A stretch of DNA of 64,000 bases, taken from NCBI GenBank assembly GCA_040877935.1, contig JBBDNB010000001.1:62001-126000 (forward strand), written 5' to 3'. Under the pieces are notes generated by a model. The model worked only from the letters and a program-made list of their open reading frames with translations, searched no databases and had not been told where the DNA came from. Below, in pieces: positions 51,590-60,929 of this stretch. Position 1 is the stretch's first letter; each line of letters begins with the position of its first letter. The DNA comes from Chitinophagales bacterium (GTDB lineage: Bacteria; Bacteroidota; Bacteroidia; Chitinophagales; CAIOSU01). The position numbers and the translations under genes are program-made.

Positions 51590-52270
51590 TTCCCGATAAG
51601 CATTGGAATAAGACTCGTCAGGATTGCGTATGATCAATTGCTGAACATCAAGTGATTTAGGCTTCTGAAAAGCAAAGCAAGCGGCTTCGCGCAAAACCGG
51701 TTTTCCGGGTTTATGGATCAATTGCAATTTTTCATGTAGATACAATCCATTTTCAGACGCGAGCAATACAAAATGCTGCATGGTTTCAGGCGGCAAAAGC
51801 ACATAAAATTTGCCGCTTTTTTGAAGCAATCTTAAAACGGCATATATCAAATCCCCAAGGCTCAAAGATTCATTGTGCATAGCCCTGTTTTTGGACTCCT
51901 GTTTTCTTTTGCTCTGCTTAAAGAAAAAGGGCGGATTACAAACTATGGCATCGTATTTTTCAGCAGAATCAAAATTTTGAATGCTGCTATGATGAATCTT
52001 CAATCGCTTTTTCCAGGGACTGTTTTTGAAATTATCAGCACAAATTTCCATTGCTCCTTTTTGAATTTCAATGGCCTCAATTTGGGCATTTGATTTTTGT
52101 GCCAGCATCAAGCTCAAGACACCTGTTCCCGCTCCTATGTCCAATATGTTTTGTGCTTTTTCTGCATTGACCCAAGCCGCAAAGAGGGTAGCCTCAGTTG
52201 TTATTTTGAGATGGTTTTCACTTTGGATAAGCTGGAATTGTTTGAAACGGAAAGTTGAAATATGGTTCAT
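51560..52270 (-). CDS. tRNA1(Val) (adenine37-N6)-methyltransferase-like protein (YfiC/TrmN6)
   Basis: 236 aa from the ATG at 52270 (MNHISTFRFKQF); a GTG further upstream at 52312 is less likely. SAM motif I is ILDIGAGTGVLSLML, and the adenine-methyltransferase motif NPPFF follows in IVCNPPFFFKQSKR, which marks an N6-adenine enzyme. The FKQFQLIQSENHLKITTEATLF start is typical of YfiC. It would methylate A37 of tRNA1Val. Its 3' end overlaps the NUDIX gene by 30 bp. Confidence 0.9.
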   Translation of the reverse strand: MNHISTFRFKQFQLIQSENHLKITTEATLFAAWVNAEKAQNILDIGAGTGVLSLMLAQKSNAQIEAIEIQKGAMEICADNFKNSPWKKRLKIHHSSIQNFDSAEKYDAIVCNPPFFFKQSKRKQESKNRAMHNESLSLGDLIYAVLRLLQKSGKFYVLLPPETMQHFVLLASENGLYLHEKLQLIHKPGKPVLREAACFAFQKPKSLDVQQLIIRNPDESYSNAYRELLREYLIIF

Positions 52271-52339
52271 CGTGAATTGTAAAATTACAAGCTTTAAAAA
52301 ACAGTTTAGCACTGCAATGGAATTTCATAACTTTACCAC

Positions 52340-52393
52340 CTGAGCTCGGAAATTATTTATTGCTCAGAGCTCTTAAATAATTATCGAACTCAG
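52340..52393. repeat. dispersed palindromic element, compact copy
   Basis: Complete 54-bp copy. Left arm CTGAGCTCGGAAATTATTTA (from 52340), tip TTGCTCAGAGCTC, right arm TTAAATAATTATCGAACTCAG (to 52393), then GTTAAAAC as in the 33.7-kb copy. It would fold into a long hairpin. It lies 15 bp before the purD start, in the gap between trmN6-like and purD. Confidence 0.8.
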
Positions 52394-52408
52394 GTTAAAA
52401 CCAATCAT

Positions 52409-53686
52409 ATGCGCATATTACTCATTGGCTCGGGAGGCAGGGAACATGCTTTGGCCTGGAAATTGGCACAAAGCCCTAAATGTGAAAAATTATTTATTGC
52501 CCCTGGCAACCCCGGAACTGCACAGCATGGCGAAAATATTTCCCTGGATACCACTAATTTTGAAAAAGTAGCGGACTTTGCCGTTCAGGAAAAAATAAAC
52601 ATGATTGTTGTTGGCCCTGAAGATCCTTTGGTAAATGGTATCAGCGACTATTTTTACGATCACTCCGATTTAAACCATATCGCAGTTATTGGCCCGGTAA
52701 AAGCAGGTGCTTTGCTGGAAGGCAGCAAAGCTTATGCAAAAGCATTTATGAAAGAAAACAATATTCCCACAGCTGGTTATACTGAAATAACTGCCGATAA
52801 TCTGGAAGAGGGAATGGATATAATCGATAAAAAAACAACACCTATAGTGCTAAAAGCCGATGGCTTAGCTGCCGGAAAAGGAGTTTTGATTTTATTGGAT
52901 GAAAAGGCTGCCAAACGCAGTTTGCGCGAAATGATCATGGATGAAAAATTCGGTGAAGCTTCACAAAAAGTGGTCATTGAGGATTTTTTGGATGGCATTG
53001 AATTCTCCGTATTTGCATTATGTGATGGAGAAAACTATAAACTGCTTCCCACTGCCAAGGATTACAAACGCATTGGCGAAGGAGACAAAGGCTTGAACAC
53101 AGGCGGAATGGGCGCGGTGAGTCCGGTGCCTTTTGTAGATGAAGCATTGATGCAGAAAGTAGAGGAGCGCATTGTAAAACCTACCATTGAGGGCTTAAAA
53201 AAACGCAATATCGAGTACAAGGGATTTATCTATTTCGGCCTGATAAAAGTAGGAAACGATCCTTATGTAATTGAATACAATGTGAGACTTGGTGATCCCG
53301 AGGCACAAGTGGTCATTCCTTCCATAAAATCCGATTTGGTGGATTTGTTTGAGGCCACTGCCAATGGCAAGCTGAATGAGATTGGGATTGAGAAAGATTC
53401 CCGCTCATGTGCTACAGTGGTTTTGGTTTCAGGAGGTTATCCTGAAGCTTATGAAAAAGGCAAAGAAATATCCCTTCCCAGGGAAACAAATGATAGTATT
53501 ATTTTTCACGCTGGCACCAAAACAGACGATGGTTTATTGAAAACCAGCGGAGGAAGGGTTTTGGCCATCACCTCTTTTGACGATACATTAAAAAAGGCGC
53601 TGGAAAAATCCAAACGCCTTTGTGATACCATTGATTTCGATAAAAAATACTACCGAAAGGATATCGGTTTTGATGTACTTACATAG
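52409..53686 (+). CDS. purD: phosphoribosylamine-glycine ligase
   Basis: ATP-grasp enzyme of the second step of purine synthesis. 425 aa, the normal length. Motifs: MRILLIGSGGREHALAWKLA, VVGPEDPLVNG, PIVLKADGLAAGKGV (ATP grasp), NTGGMGAVSPVPF, and the metal-binding IEYNVRLGDPEAQVV. A compact palindromic element lies just before the start and may affect its promoter or leader. The last 8 bp overlap the convergent YceI gene. Confidence 0.97.
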   Translation: MRILLIGSGGREHALAWKLAQSPKCEKLFIAPGNPGTAQHGENISLDTTNFEKVADFAVQEKINMIVVGPEDPLVNGISDYFYDHSDLNHIAVIGPVKAGALLEGSKAYAKAFMKENNIPTAGYTEITADNLEEGMDIIDKKTTPIVLKADGLAAGKGVLILLDEKAAKRSLREMIMDEKFGEASQKVVIEDFLDGIEFSVFALCDGENYKLLPTAKDYKRIGEGDKGLNTGGMGAVSPVPFVDEALMQKVEERIVKPTIEGLKKRNIEYKGFIYFGLIKVGNDPYVIEYNVRLGDPEAQVVIPSIKSDLVDLFEATANGKLNEIGIEKDSRSCATVVLVSGGYPEAYEKGKEISLPRETNDSIIFHAGTKTDDGLLKTSGGRVLAITSFDDTLKKALEKSKRLCDTIDFDKKYYRKDIGFDVLT

Positions 53687-54377
53687 CCTGTGCAGCTCCC
53701 TTTATAATCAGTGTAAGTTTCACCTGGTTTTTAATGGCCTTGTCTTTCACCACTTCAAAGAAATCATCCGATCCGTATTTTACATCAAATTTGGTGCGGT
53801 CAAAAACCATTGCTCCGTTAGCATTGAATTTGGCTTCATCATACTCAATATTTATGGGAAAGTTTACTTCATTGGTATTTCCTCTGATAGTAAGGTTTCC
53901 AGTAGCGGTATGTGAAAAACCATCCGCTTCACTTTGCCCAATCTTAGTCAATTCAAAAGTGGCCTCCGGAAATCTTTCTACATAGAAGAAATCGTCCGAT
54001 TTTAAGTGCCCTACCAGTTTTTCATAACCATCTTTTCCTTTCAGATCGGTATTGTCAATGGTAGTCATGTCTACTGTAAACTCTGCATCCGTGATTGCGC
54101 CATTCTCAACTCTGATCTTTCCGTTTTTAAACTTTATAGTTCCTTTATGGGAAAATTCAATAAATTTTTTGGTGCCTTCCCATTTGATCTGGGATGTTTG
54201 CGGATCAAGCACATAAGTAGTTGAGAGGCCGGATTCTTCACTGTCCTCTTTGGAATCTTTCACTTCTGATTCAGCTTCCTTTTCTTCAGCAGAGGAATTT
54301 GATTCACCCCCGCCCTGGCAAGCGGCAAAAAACAGGAGTGCCAAAGCCATTGTAAATAATTGAGTCTTAGTTTTCAT
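53679..54377 (-). CDS. YceI family lipoprotein
   Basis: 232 aa. Lipobox FFAAC (Cys19), then an acidic, low-complexity linker (about 22-50, rich in Glu, Ser and Asp) and a YceI lipocalin-like domain: TSQIKWEGTKKFIEFSHKGTIKF, EFTVDMTTIDNTDLKG, HLKSDDFFYVERFPEATFELT and GNLTIRGNTNEVNFPI. Probably binds a polyprenyl lipid at the outer membrane. Alone on the minus strand, 20 bp downstream of paaN; a common transcript is possible. Confidence 0.9.
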   Translation of the reverse strand: MKTKTQLFTMALALLFFAACQGGGESNSSAEEKEAESEVKDSKEDSEESGLSTTYVLDPQTSQIKWEGTKKFIEFSHKGTIKFKNGKIRVENGAITDAEFTVDMTTIDNTDLKGKDGYEKLVGHLKSDDFFYVERFPEATFELTKIGQSEADGFSHTATGNLTIRGNTNEVNFPINIEYDEAKFNANGAMVFDRTKFDVKYGSDDFFEVVKDKAIKNQVKLTLIIKGAAQAM

Positions 54378-54396
54378 AATTCATGGTTTTAGTTTT

Positions 54397-56052
54397 TTAA
54401 GCAATTTTTTTATGTCCAACCCAAACAAATCGTTTATTTACAAATTCGGGATTCGTAAAACTGGCATTCCCGGCAGGGTTTCCTCCCGAAACATGAAAGT
54501 CTGAAAATCCCGCATTTTGGTTGACCCAAATTGGGCCTGATAAATTCAAACTTACCGGGGTAAACACAGACTCCATTTCTTCCAAAATTCTATCAATAAC
54601 TTTTGCATCGGTGCTGTATGCTGCACAGGTAATTGCGCCCTTCCTTTCTGCCATATTTTTTGCCAGCTCAATAGACTGGTCGGTATTTTTTGTTTTTACA
54701 AAAACCACGAGCGGTCCAAACAACTCTTTTTCATAAATATTCAATTGATCGGCATTTACCTTAATAATGCCCGGTGCACAAACCCTTGCATTGGAAAATT
54801 CTGCGTTTTCCGCTTTAGCAGGTTCCAAAACCAGTTCTCCGCCCAATTGTTTTGCAGATTTTACACGGTTTAAAGTGTTTTCGTTCTGAATGGCGCCCAA
54901 GGTACCAGCCCCCATTTTCGGGTGATTGGCCAGACCTGATACTGCTTTTTTAAAGCCTTCTACGACTTCATCAAAAGAGACATTTCCATCGGGGGTTTTC
55001 ACTCCGCTTTCCGGGACAAAAAAGTTTTGTGGCGCTGTACACATCTGTCCTGAATACAGGGATACAGAAAAGGACAAATTGCCCAGGGTATCTTTCAGGT
55101 CATTAGTAGAGTCCAAAATAACTGAATTGACACCTGCTTTTTCGGTGAATACTGTTTTTCCGGGCAAGCTTTCTACATAGTCTCCAAAAGTATTTCCTCC
55201 GGTATAGTCTATCAATTTTACTTTTGGATGTTCTGCCAGCTCTATGGTATTGGGGACTTCTTTTTTATCTACTGCCAACTGAACAGTCAAAGTATTCAAT
55301 CCTTTTTCCTTCAGTGCATTTTGAATTTCAGCTACTACTATAGCGATGGGCAAAACTGCTCCGGGATGTGGTTTTACAATGACACTATTTCCAGTCATCA
55401 GCGAAGCAAAAATACCGGGCACACTATTCCAAACGGGAAAAGTAGAACAACCAATGGCCAATGCTACTCCTTTTGGAATTGGCTTAAAACTTTTTTCCAG
55501 CTTTACTGAAAATTTGCCCATAGGCTTTTCCCATTCTACCTGGCTGGGATAACGGGTAAGCTCTTGATAGGCCAAGGCCATCGCTTCCAGTGCGCGATCA
55601 TTGGAATGTGGGCCGGATGCCTGAAAAGACATCATAAAAGACTGTCCGGTGCTGTGCATAGTAGCAAAAGCGATGTCAAAAAAGCGTTCTTTGATTTTTT
55701 CCAGGGCTTCAACCAGTACTTCTGCACGGTCTTCTACAGATACTTTCTTCCAACTTTGAAAGGCATTGTCAGCATTTTCAACTAAAGTATCTACATCAAA
55801 GGCCGGATAAGTAATGCCCAGTGCATCAGATGTGTATGGAGAAACTTCTTCTCCTATCCATTCTGCCGGATTGCCTTGTTGCAATTCTTCAAACTTTTTG
55901 TTGAGCAGCCCTTTGAAATAGCTTTCAGCTTTTTGTGTAGCATCTTCAGGATATGCTTTGGGATGCTCGGGATATTGCGCATAAAATTTACGAGCTTCTA
56001 TTGCTTTAATAGCGCCTTCAATAATCTGTCTATAATTTTCACTTAATGCCAT
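54397..56052 (-). CDS. paaN: PaaN-like aldehyde dehydrogenase
   Basis: 551 aa, an aldehyde dehydrogenase of the PaaN group, which acts in phenylacetate breakdown by oxidising the ring-opened aldehyde. Motifs: IAIGCSTFPVWNSVPG, GNSVIVKPHPGAVLP, the region LIDYTGGNTFGDYV, and the candidate catalytic cysteine in LYSGQMCTAPQNFFV. The stand-alone form without an enoyl-hydratase half matches the PaaN-only type. No other paa gene lies in the window, so the pathway role is uncertain and it may act on another aldehyde. Confidence 0.85.
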   Translation of the reverse strand: MALSENYRQIIEGAIKAIEARKFYAQYPEHPKAYPEDATQKAESYFKGLLNKKFEELQQGNPAEWIGEEVSPYTSDALGITYPAFDVDTLVENADNAFQSWKKVSVEDRAEVLVEALEKIKERFFDIAFATMHSTGQSFMMSFQASGPHSNDRALEAMALAYQELTRYPSQVEWEKPMGKFSVKLEKSFKPIPKGVALAIGCSTFPVWNSVPGIFASLMTGNSVIVKPHPGAVLPIAIVVAEIQNALKEKGLNTLTVQLAVDKKEVPNTIELAEHPKVKLIDYTGGNTFGDYVESLPGKTVFTEKAGVNSVILDSTNDLKDTLGNLSFSVSLYSGQMCTAPQNFFVPESGVKTPDGNVSFDEVVEGFKKAVSGLANHPKMGAGTLGAIQNENTLNRVKSAKQLGGELVLEPAKAENAEFSNARVCAPGIIKVNADQLNIYEKELFGPLVVFVKTKNTDQSIELAKNMAERKGAITCAAYSTDAKVIDRILEEMESVFTPVSLNLSGPIWVNQNAGFSDFHVSGGNPAGNASFTNPEFVNKRFVWVGHKKIA

Positions 56053-56143
56053 AATATTAATTTGGTTTTAAAGATGAATACCAAATTTAAAAATTATAGC
56101 GTAGTAAATGGGCTTAATAAAATATAAAAAGTGCTAAAGTGGT

Positions 56144-57376
56144 TTAATCCTTCAAAACAACCTGATTGCGCAGTAGGTCTTTCATGGTTTCCCGCTTTCT
56201 GATTAAGTGTGCTTTTCCATCTTTGATCAAAACCTCGGCAGGGCGGAACCGCGAATTGTAATTGGAGGCCATCATCATGCCATAGGCTCCGGCATTTTGA
56301 AAAGCCAGAATATCGCCCTCGCGAATTTCGTGAATTACACGATCCCAGGCAAAAGTATCTGTCTCGCAAATATAGCCGACTACGGTGTATATGCGGTCTT
56401 TTCCATTAGGGTTGGAAATATTGCTGATATGGTGATAAGCATCGTAAAACATAGGCCGGATCAAATGATTGAGACCTGAGTCCACTCCTGCAAAAACTGT
56501 GGCAGTAGTTTGTTTCAATACATTAACGGTTGCGAGAAATACACCGGCTTCGCTCACCAGAAATTTGCCGGGTTCAAACCAAAGCTCCAGGTCTTTTCCG
56601 TAGTCCTTACAAAAATCATTGAATCGCTGCGATAGTTGTGCGCCCAATTCATCTATATCAGTTCCGATATCTCCGGGTTTGTAGGGAATTTTGAAGCCGC
56701 TGCCGAAATCAATAAAGTCGAGATTTTTAAAATGTGCTGCTGCATCAAATAGCATTTCTGCCCCTTGCAAAAAGACATTCACATCAAGAATATCTGAGCC
56801 GGTGTGCATGTGCAATCCATTCACATGAATTCCTGTAGAAGCGACCAACCGCTCTACATGGCGCAATTGATAAATGGAAATGCCAAATTTGGAATCGATA
56901 TGTCCGGTAGAAATTTTTACATTTCCTCCTGCAAGAATATGTGGATTGATTCGGATACAAACAGGCACTGATCCACCAAAGTGATGCCCAAATTGCTCCA
57001 GAATAGAAGTGTTGTCAATATTGATCTGTACTCCTAATTCTACTGCTTCTTTGATTTCTTCAAATGAAATTCCATTCGGTGTATAGATGATGTCTTTGGG
57101 GTCATATCCCGCTTCCAGCCCAAGCCTTATTTCATTGATTGAAACGGTATCCAATCCCGAACCTTCATCTTTAAGTATCTTAAGGATATTAATATTCGAA
57201 AGTGCTTTACAGGCGTACTTAATCTTTACATTGCTTGCTGAAAAGGCCTTTGTGAGCTTTCTGTATTGCTCCTGAATTTTTTCGGCATGATAAACATAAA
57301 GCGGAGTATCAAATTCCGCAGCAACTTTCAATAAGTCTTTACCGCCCATTTGATAGCGGCCATTAACAATTTCCAT
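56144..57376 (-). CDS. lysA: diaminopimelate decarboxylase
   Basis: PLP enzyme making lysine from meso-diaminopimelate. The ATG at 57376 gives 410 aa; a TTG seven codons upstream lies inside the promoter box and is unlikely. The fold-III barrel shows YACKALSN (PLP lysine), HTGSD, DFGSGFKIPYKPG and the C-terminal CETDTFAWDR and GAYGMMMASNYNSR with catalytic Cys and substrate Tyr regions. Monocistronic as far as seen. asd at 12.5 kb supplies the same pathway. Confidence 0.96.
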   Translation of the reverse strand: MEIVNGRYQMGGKDLLKVAAEFDTPLYVYHAEKIQEQYRKLTKAFSASNVKIKYACKALSNINILKILKDEGSGLDTVSINEIRLGLEAGYDPKDIIYTPNGISFEEIKEAVELGVQINIDNTSILEQFGHHFGGSVPVCIRINPHILAGGNVKISTGHIDSKFGISIYQLRHVERLVASTGIHVNGLHMHTGSDILDVNVFLQGAEMLFDAAAHFKNLDFIDFGSGFKIPYKPGDIGTDIDELGAQLSQRFNDFCKDYGKDLELWFEPGKFLVSEAGVFLATVNVLKQTTATVFAGVDSGLNHLIRPMFYDAYHHISNISNPNGKDRIYTVVGYICETDTFAWDRVIHEIREGDILAFQNAGAYGMMMASNYNSRFRPAEVLIKDGKAHLIRKRETMKDLLRNQVVLKD

Positions 57377-57394
57377 ATTTTTAATTTGAGGGGG

Positions 57395-57402
57395 CAAAGA
57401 TA
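57395..57402 (-). promoter_or_regulatory. TAnnTTTG -7 box of lysA
   Basis: On the minus strand TATCTTTG at 57395-57402 lies about 20 bases before the lysA ATG. No clear -33 TTG was found at the ideal distance. It helps to reject the upstream TTG start of lysA. Confidence 0.4.
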
Positions 57403-57417
57403 ATATAAGTGGGGTAA

Positions 57418-59241
57418 TTATTTAGGAACGGGACTTTCAGCCAATACCTTGATCATTTTTTCGAGTAGTATGTTTACTTCTATTGGCTTACTGACATAAT
57501 CATTCATTCCGGCTTCGAGCACCCCTTCTTGTACATCCAGCAATACAGATGCAGTGAGTGCTATTATGGGTACATTTTTAAAGTACTCATCATCCATAGC
57601 ACGGATATTTTTAGTGGCTTCATAACCATCCATTATAGGCATTTGCAAATCCATTAAAACCAGGTGGTACTGCTTATTTTGAATAAGCTGACAGGCAGAA
57701 CTTCCGTCTTTTACAATTTCATGGGCCACCCCGTTGTTTTTTAGAATTTTAGAAACAACCTTGATGTTTATCTCATTGTCTTCTACAATCAGCACTTTAA
57801 TGTTTTTGGGCAATTCCGGCAGCTGAGTAGATTTAGAACTTGCCTTTTTATCATCAATCTTAACTTTGGTTTGGTCTTGTTGATTTTTGGCCAGCTTCAA
57901 TGTAATTGTGAAGTAAAACAACGCCCCTTTGTTTTCTTCGCTTTCAACTTTTAATTCACCACCCATCAACTGCACCAATTTACGGGTAATACTCAGGCCC
58001 AGACCTGTGCCTCCAAATTTTCGTGTTGTATTGCTGTCGGCCTGTTCGAAAGCCTCAAAAATTGCCTTTTGTTTCTCCTTTGGAATACCAATACCAGTGT
58101 CTTGTACCTCCCATCTTAAAATTAAATGGTCTTCCTTTGTATCAATCAGTTTGCAATTAAATTTTACGGTTCCTTTATCGGTAAATTTCAATGCATTGCT
58201 GATCAGATTGTTCATTATTTGGGTAAGCCGAACAGGATCGCCTATCAATACTTCTGCAGGTAATTGGTCAATTTCAAAACTTAGTTTAATTCCTTTTTCC
58301 TGGGCTTTATTCTGAAATGAACGCTGCAAATTATCCAATAATTTTTCAGGTCTAAAAGACACCTGCTCCAGTTGTATTTTACCGGCTTCTATTTTAGAAA
58401 AATCGAGGATATCATTAATCAACGATAGCAAGTTATCGGCTGAAAATTGCAGTGTTTCAAGATCATCCAGCTGGTCTTCGCGCGGATTGTTTTCGACCAA
58501 AAGATTGGTTAAGCCAATTACTGCATTTAAGGGAGTGCGCAATTCATGGCTCATTGTTGAGAGGAAGTTTTCCTTGGCTTTTGAAGCTTGAAGCGCTATT
58601 TCTTTGGCTTGTTCTACTTTTACTAGGCTTGTCTTTAATTCTTCCGATTGTTTTTCCAGTTCGGTTTTAGCCACCTTTAATTCTTTGTTTTGCTGCTGCT
58701 CTGTTTCCCGTGCTTCTTCGAGGTTTTTAAAGTTCAGCTGTATAATGCTGTTGGCAATAAAGGCAAGAATAATTGCTGCAATTAATGAAAAAACATAGTG
58801 CCCCCATTCTGAGCTAAACCCTAATTGAACAGCAATAATAAGCCAGACAAGTGTTGTGATTGTGATAATTCCAGCAAACCAGGAACGCTTTATTACAATA
58901 ATTCCCACTCCCACATGTAGTAATAAAATGTTACTTGTTTGCAATGGATCATTATACAACCACATGTGCAGAAGTGTATTAAAATAGGGCAGTATAAAAA
59001 TAACTCCGGTAAGTAATGAGGTGTAATTGTAGAGCGCATTTTCTTTTCTGAGAATCAGAAATAAAGCGAAATATACAGTAGTTGCAAAAGAAGTCAGGGC
59101 AAGTATTATCCACTTTTCAGGGCCTTGCAGTAAAAAATAATTGTAAAATGTGAAAAAAGCAGAAAGTACAGTAAGGCCAAAAGCAGTAGGCTTTAAGCTT
59201 GTATAAGAGAATCTAACATGTGCTGCTTTAGGGTTATTCAT
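57418..59241 (-). CDS. hybrid sensor histidine kinase with receiver domain
   Basis: 607 aa. N-terminal membrane region of about six helices (20-175) without a recognisable ligand domain. A coiled coil (about 178-225, NFKNLEEARETEQQQNKELK) leads to HisKA with the phospho-His in MSHELRTPLNAVIGL, then HATPase with NALKFTD, DTGIGIP and GTGLGLSI. The C-terminal receiver domain (about 480-600) has VLIVEDNEIN and the phospho-Asp in LMDLQMPIMDG. No separate response regulator follows, so a Hpt partner or other output must exist elsewhere. Confidence 0.95.
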   Translation of the reverse strand: MNNPKAAHVRFSYTSLKPTAFGLTVLSAFFTFYNYFLLQGPEKWIILALTSFATTVYFALFLILRKENALYNYTSLLTGVIFILPYFNTLLHMWLYNDPLQTSNILLLHVGVGIIVIKRSWFAGIITITTLVWLIIAVQLGFSSEWGHYVFSLIAAIILAFIANSIIQLNFKNLEEARETEQQQNKELKVAKTELEKQSEELKTSLVKVEQAKEIALQASKAKENFLSTMSHELRTPLNAVIGLTNLLVENNPREDQLDDLETLQFSADNLLSLINDILDFSKIEAGKIQLEQVSFRPEKLLDNLQRSFQNKAQEKGIKLSFEIDQLPAEVLIGDPVRLTQIMNNLISNALKFTDKGTVKFNCKLIDTKEDHLILRWEVQDTGIGIPKEKQKAIFEAFEQADSNTTRKFGGTGLGLSITRKLVQLMGGELKVESEENKGALFYFTITLKLAKNQQDQTKVKIDDKKASSKSTQLPELPKNIKVLIVEDNEINIKVVSKILKNNGVAHEIVKDGSSACQLIQNKQYHLVLMDLQMPIMDGYEATKNIRAMDDEYFKNVPIIALTASVLLDVQEGVLEAGMNDYVSKPIEVNILLEKMIKVLAESPVPK

Positions 59242-59309
59242 TATTACATTGGGTTCGTGCTTTGTACGGAAAGATATCGAATTAGTTAAGCTAAATTTTA
59301 TCTTTTGCT

Positions 59310-60887
59310 CTATTCAATATCTTCTTCTGACTGGATATAGACTTCTTCCCTATAGAATATTGCCAAAATTATAAATAGCACGGCAGTTCCGCACATAAGT
59401 GCAGCAAAGAAATAAAAATAATTGCTCCCCGTAAGCTTAAAAGTACTGAGTTCCGCTTTTTCAAAACTTTTAGTTTCTCCAAATGTCTCAAGTCCTTTGC
59501 GTTCAACATCTATCACTTGCATCAAACCGCTTTCTGTATCAATTTTCTCAATAATAAATGTACCGTTCAGGGCGGTTTCCTTAGCAGCATCCAGATAAAC
59601 GCCCTCTAATTGATCAATATTGATCTTCTGCCCTACAATATAATCTTCGGCATTTTTAACTTCAATGGCAGTATTTTTTCCGGTGATTACATTTTCTACC
59701 TCAATGGGTTTTATTATAAATTTATTCACTACTGTAGTGATGCTGTTTCCCAGCGAAACGGAAAGCATATACAATCCCATAATAAAGGATTTCATAGAAT
59801 TTGGAGCCTGCGTATAAGAAAATTCCAGTGCAGTAATTGAAACCATTACTTCTGCGGCAGTAAGAATGGCAAAAGCCACAAATTGCCACATTATGCTTAC
59901 CGTAATGCCATTTTGAATCAAACCTTCTGCATAACCTACAATCACAAAAGAGAGGGCAGCAATAAACATCCCAACTGTGATCTTCCACATGGGTTTTACC
60001 CGGCCAAAGCGGGAAAATAAGGGGTATACTAAAAAAGTGAAAAGCGGTGTAAATAATAAAATAAACAGGGGATTGGCAGCTTGTATCTGTGCGGGCAAAA
60101 GTGTAAAGGAGAATCCAAAAATATCTACAGATTTGTCCATAAAACTGCTCTTGGCCTGCAAGACCCAGGTAGAAGCTGTTTGATCAAAAAGTGCCCAGAA
60201 AACTGCTATAAAAACATAAATAACACTTAGCGTAAGCACACATTTAATACCTCTTCTGCTTTTAATGTCTTTTAAAAATTCATTCCGCATCGGTCGGATA
60301 GCAATGAATTTCTTTCTCCCCAGCCAAAAAATAAAGGTGGCGATAAACATGAGTAATCCGGGAACACCAAAGGCTACAGAGGGCCCATATATTTGCAGAA
60401 GAAAAGGGGTAGCAAGAGTGGAGATAAAAGCCCCGAGATTAATTGACAGGTAAAAATAGCTGAACACTCTTTCTATAAGGTGCTTATTTTTGGATCCAAA
60501 CTGATCGCCCACATGCGCTGAAACACAGGGCTTAATACCTCCCGATCCAATAGCAATAAGAGTGAGCCCGGCTGCCAGTCCATTTTGCGTTTCAAATAAA
60601 GCCAAAACCAAATGCCCCAAGCAATAGACTATAGACAAGCTCATGATGGTTTTGTATTTGCCAAAAACCAAATCTGATAATAAGGCGCCAATTAAAGGGG
60701 TGGCATAAACTCCGATTCCAAATGTGTGCAGCCAAATAGTCGCATCATTGTCGTTCATGCGCAAATAACCGGTCATAAAAACCACCAGTATGGCTTTCAT
60801 ACCGTAGTAGCTAAATCTTTCTGCGGCTTCATTGCCAATGATGTAGGGAATGCCTTTGGGCATGCCCACTGACCGATCGTGTGACAT
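59310..60887 (-). CDS. POT family proton-dependent peptide transporter
   Basis: 525 aa, 12-14 helices, MFS fold. The POT signatures are EAAERFSYYGMKAILVVFM at the start (ExxERFxYY) and SINLGAFISTLATPFL for the PTR2 pattern. Imports di- and tripeptides with protons at the inner membrane. Between about residues 390 and 490 an extra, mostly hydrophilic stretch (IEVENVITGKNTAIEVKN onward) separates the last two helices, larger than in DtpA-type proteins and probably outside the cell membrane. It starts 43 bp after the end of the FabZ-like gene. Confidence 0.92.
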   Translation of the reverse strand: MSHDRSVGMPKGIPYIIGNEAAERFSYYGMKAILVVFMTGYLRMNDNDATIWLHTFGIGVYATPLIGALLSDLVFGKYKTIMSLSIVYCLGHLVLALFETQNGLAAGLTLIAIGSGGIKPCVSAHVGDQFGSKNKHLIERVFSYFYLSINLGAFISTLATPFLLQIYGPSVAFGVPGLLMFIATFIFWLGRKKFIAIRPMRNEFLKDIKSRRGIKCVLTLSVIYVFIAVFWALFDQTASTWVLQAKSSFMDKSVDIFGFSFTLLPAQIQAANPLFILLFTPLFTFLVYPLFSRFGRVKPMWKITVGMFIAALSFVIVGYAEGLIQNGITVSIMWQFVAFAILTAAEVMVSITALEFSYTQAPNSMKSFIMGLYMLSVSLGNSITTVVNKFIIKPIEVENVITGKNTAIEVKNAEDYIVGQKINIDQLEGVYLDAAKETALNGTFIIEKIDTESGLMQVIDVERKGLETFGETKSFEKAELSTFKLTGSNYFYFFAALMCGTAVLFIILAIFYREEVYIQSEEDIE

Positions 60888-60929
60888 CTGTTAGAGATTG
60901 CTTATCAAGCGGCAAAGATATAAATATAC

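Noticed and set aside
53596-53626. Hairpin AAAGGCG/CGCCTTT near the end of purD
   Set aside because: Lies inside the coding region and is explained by codons; not treated as a terminator.
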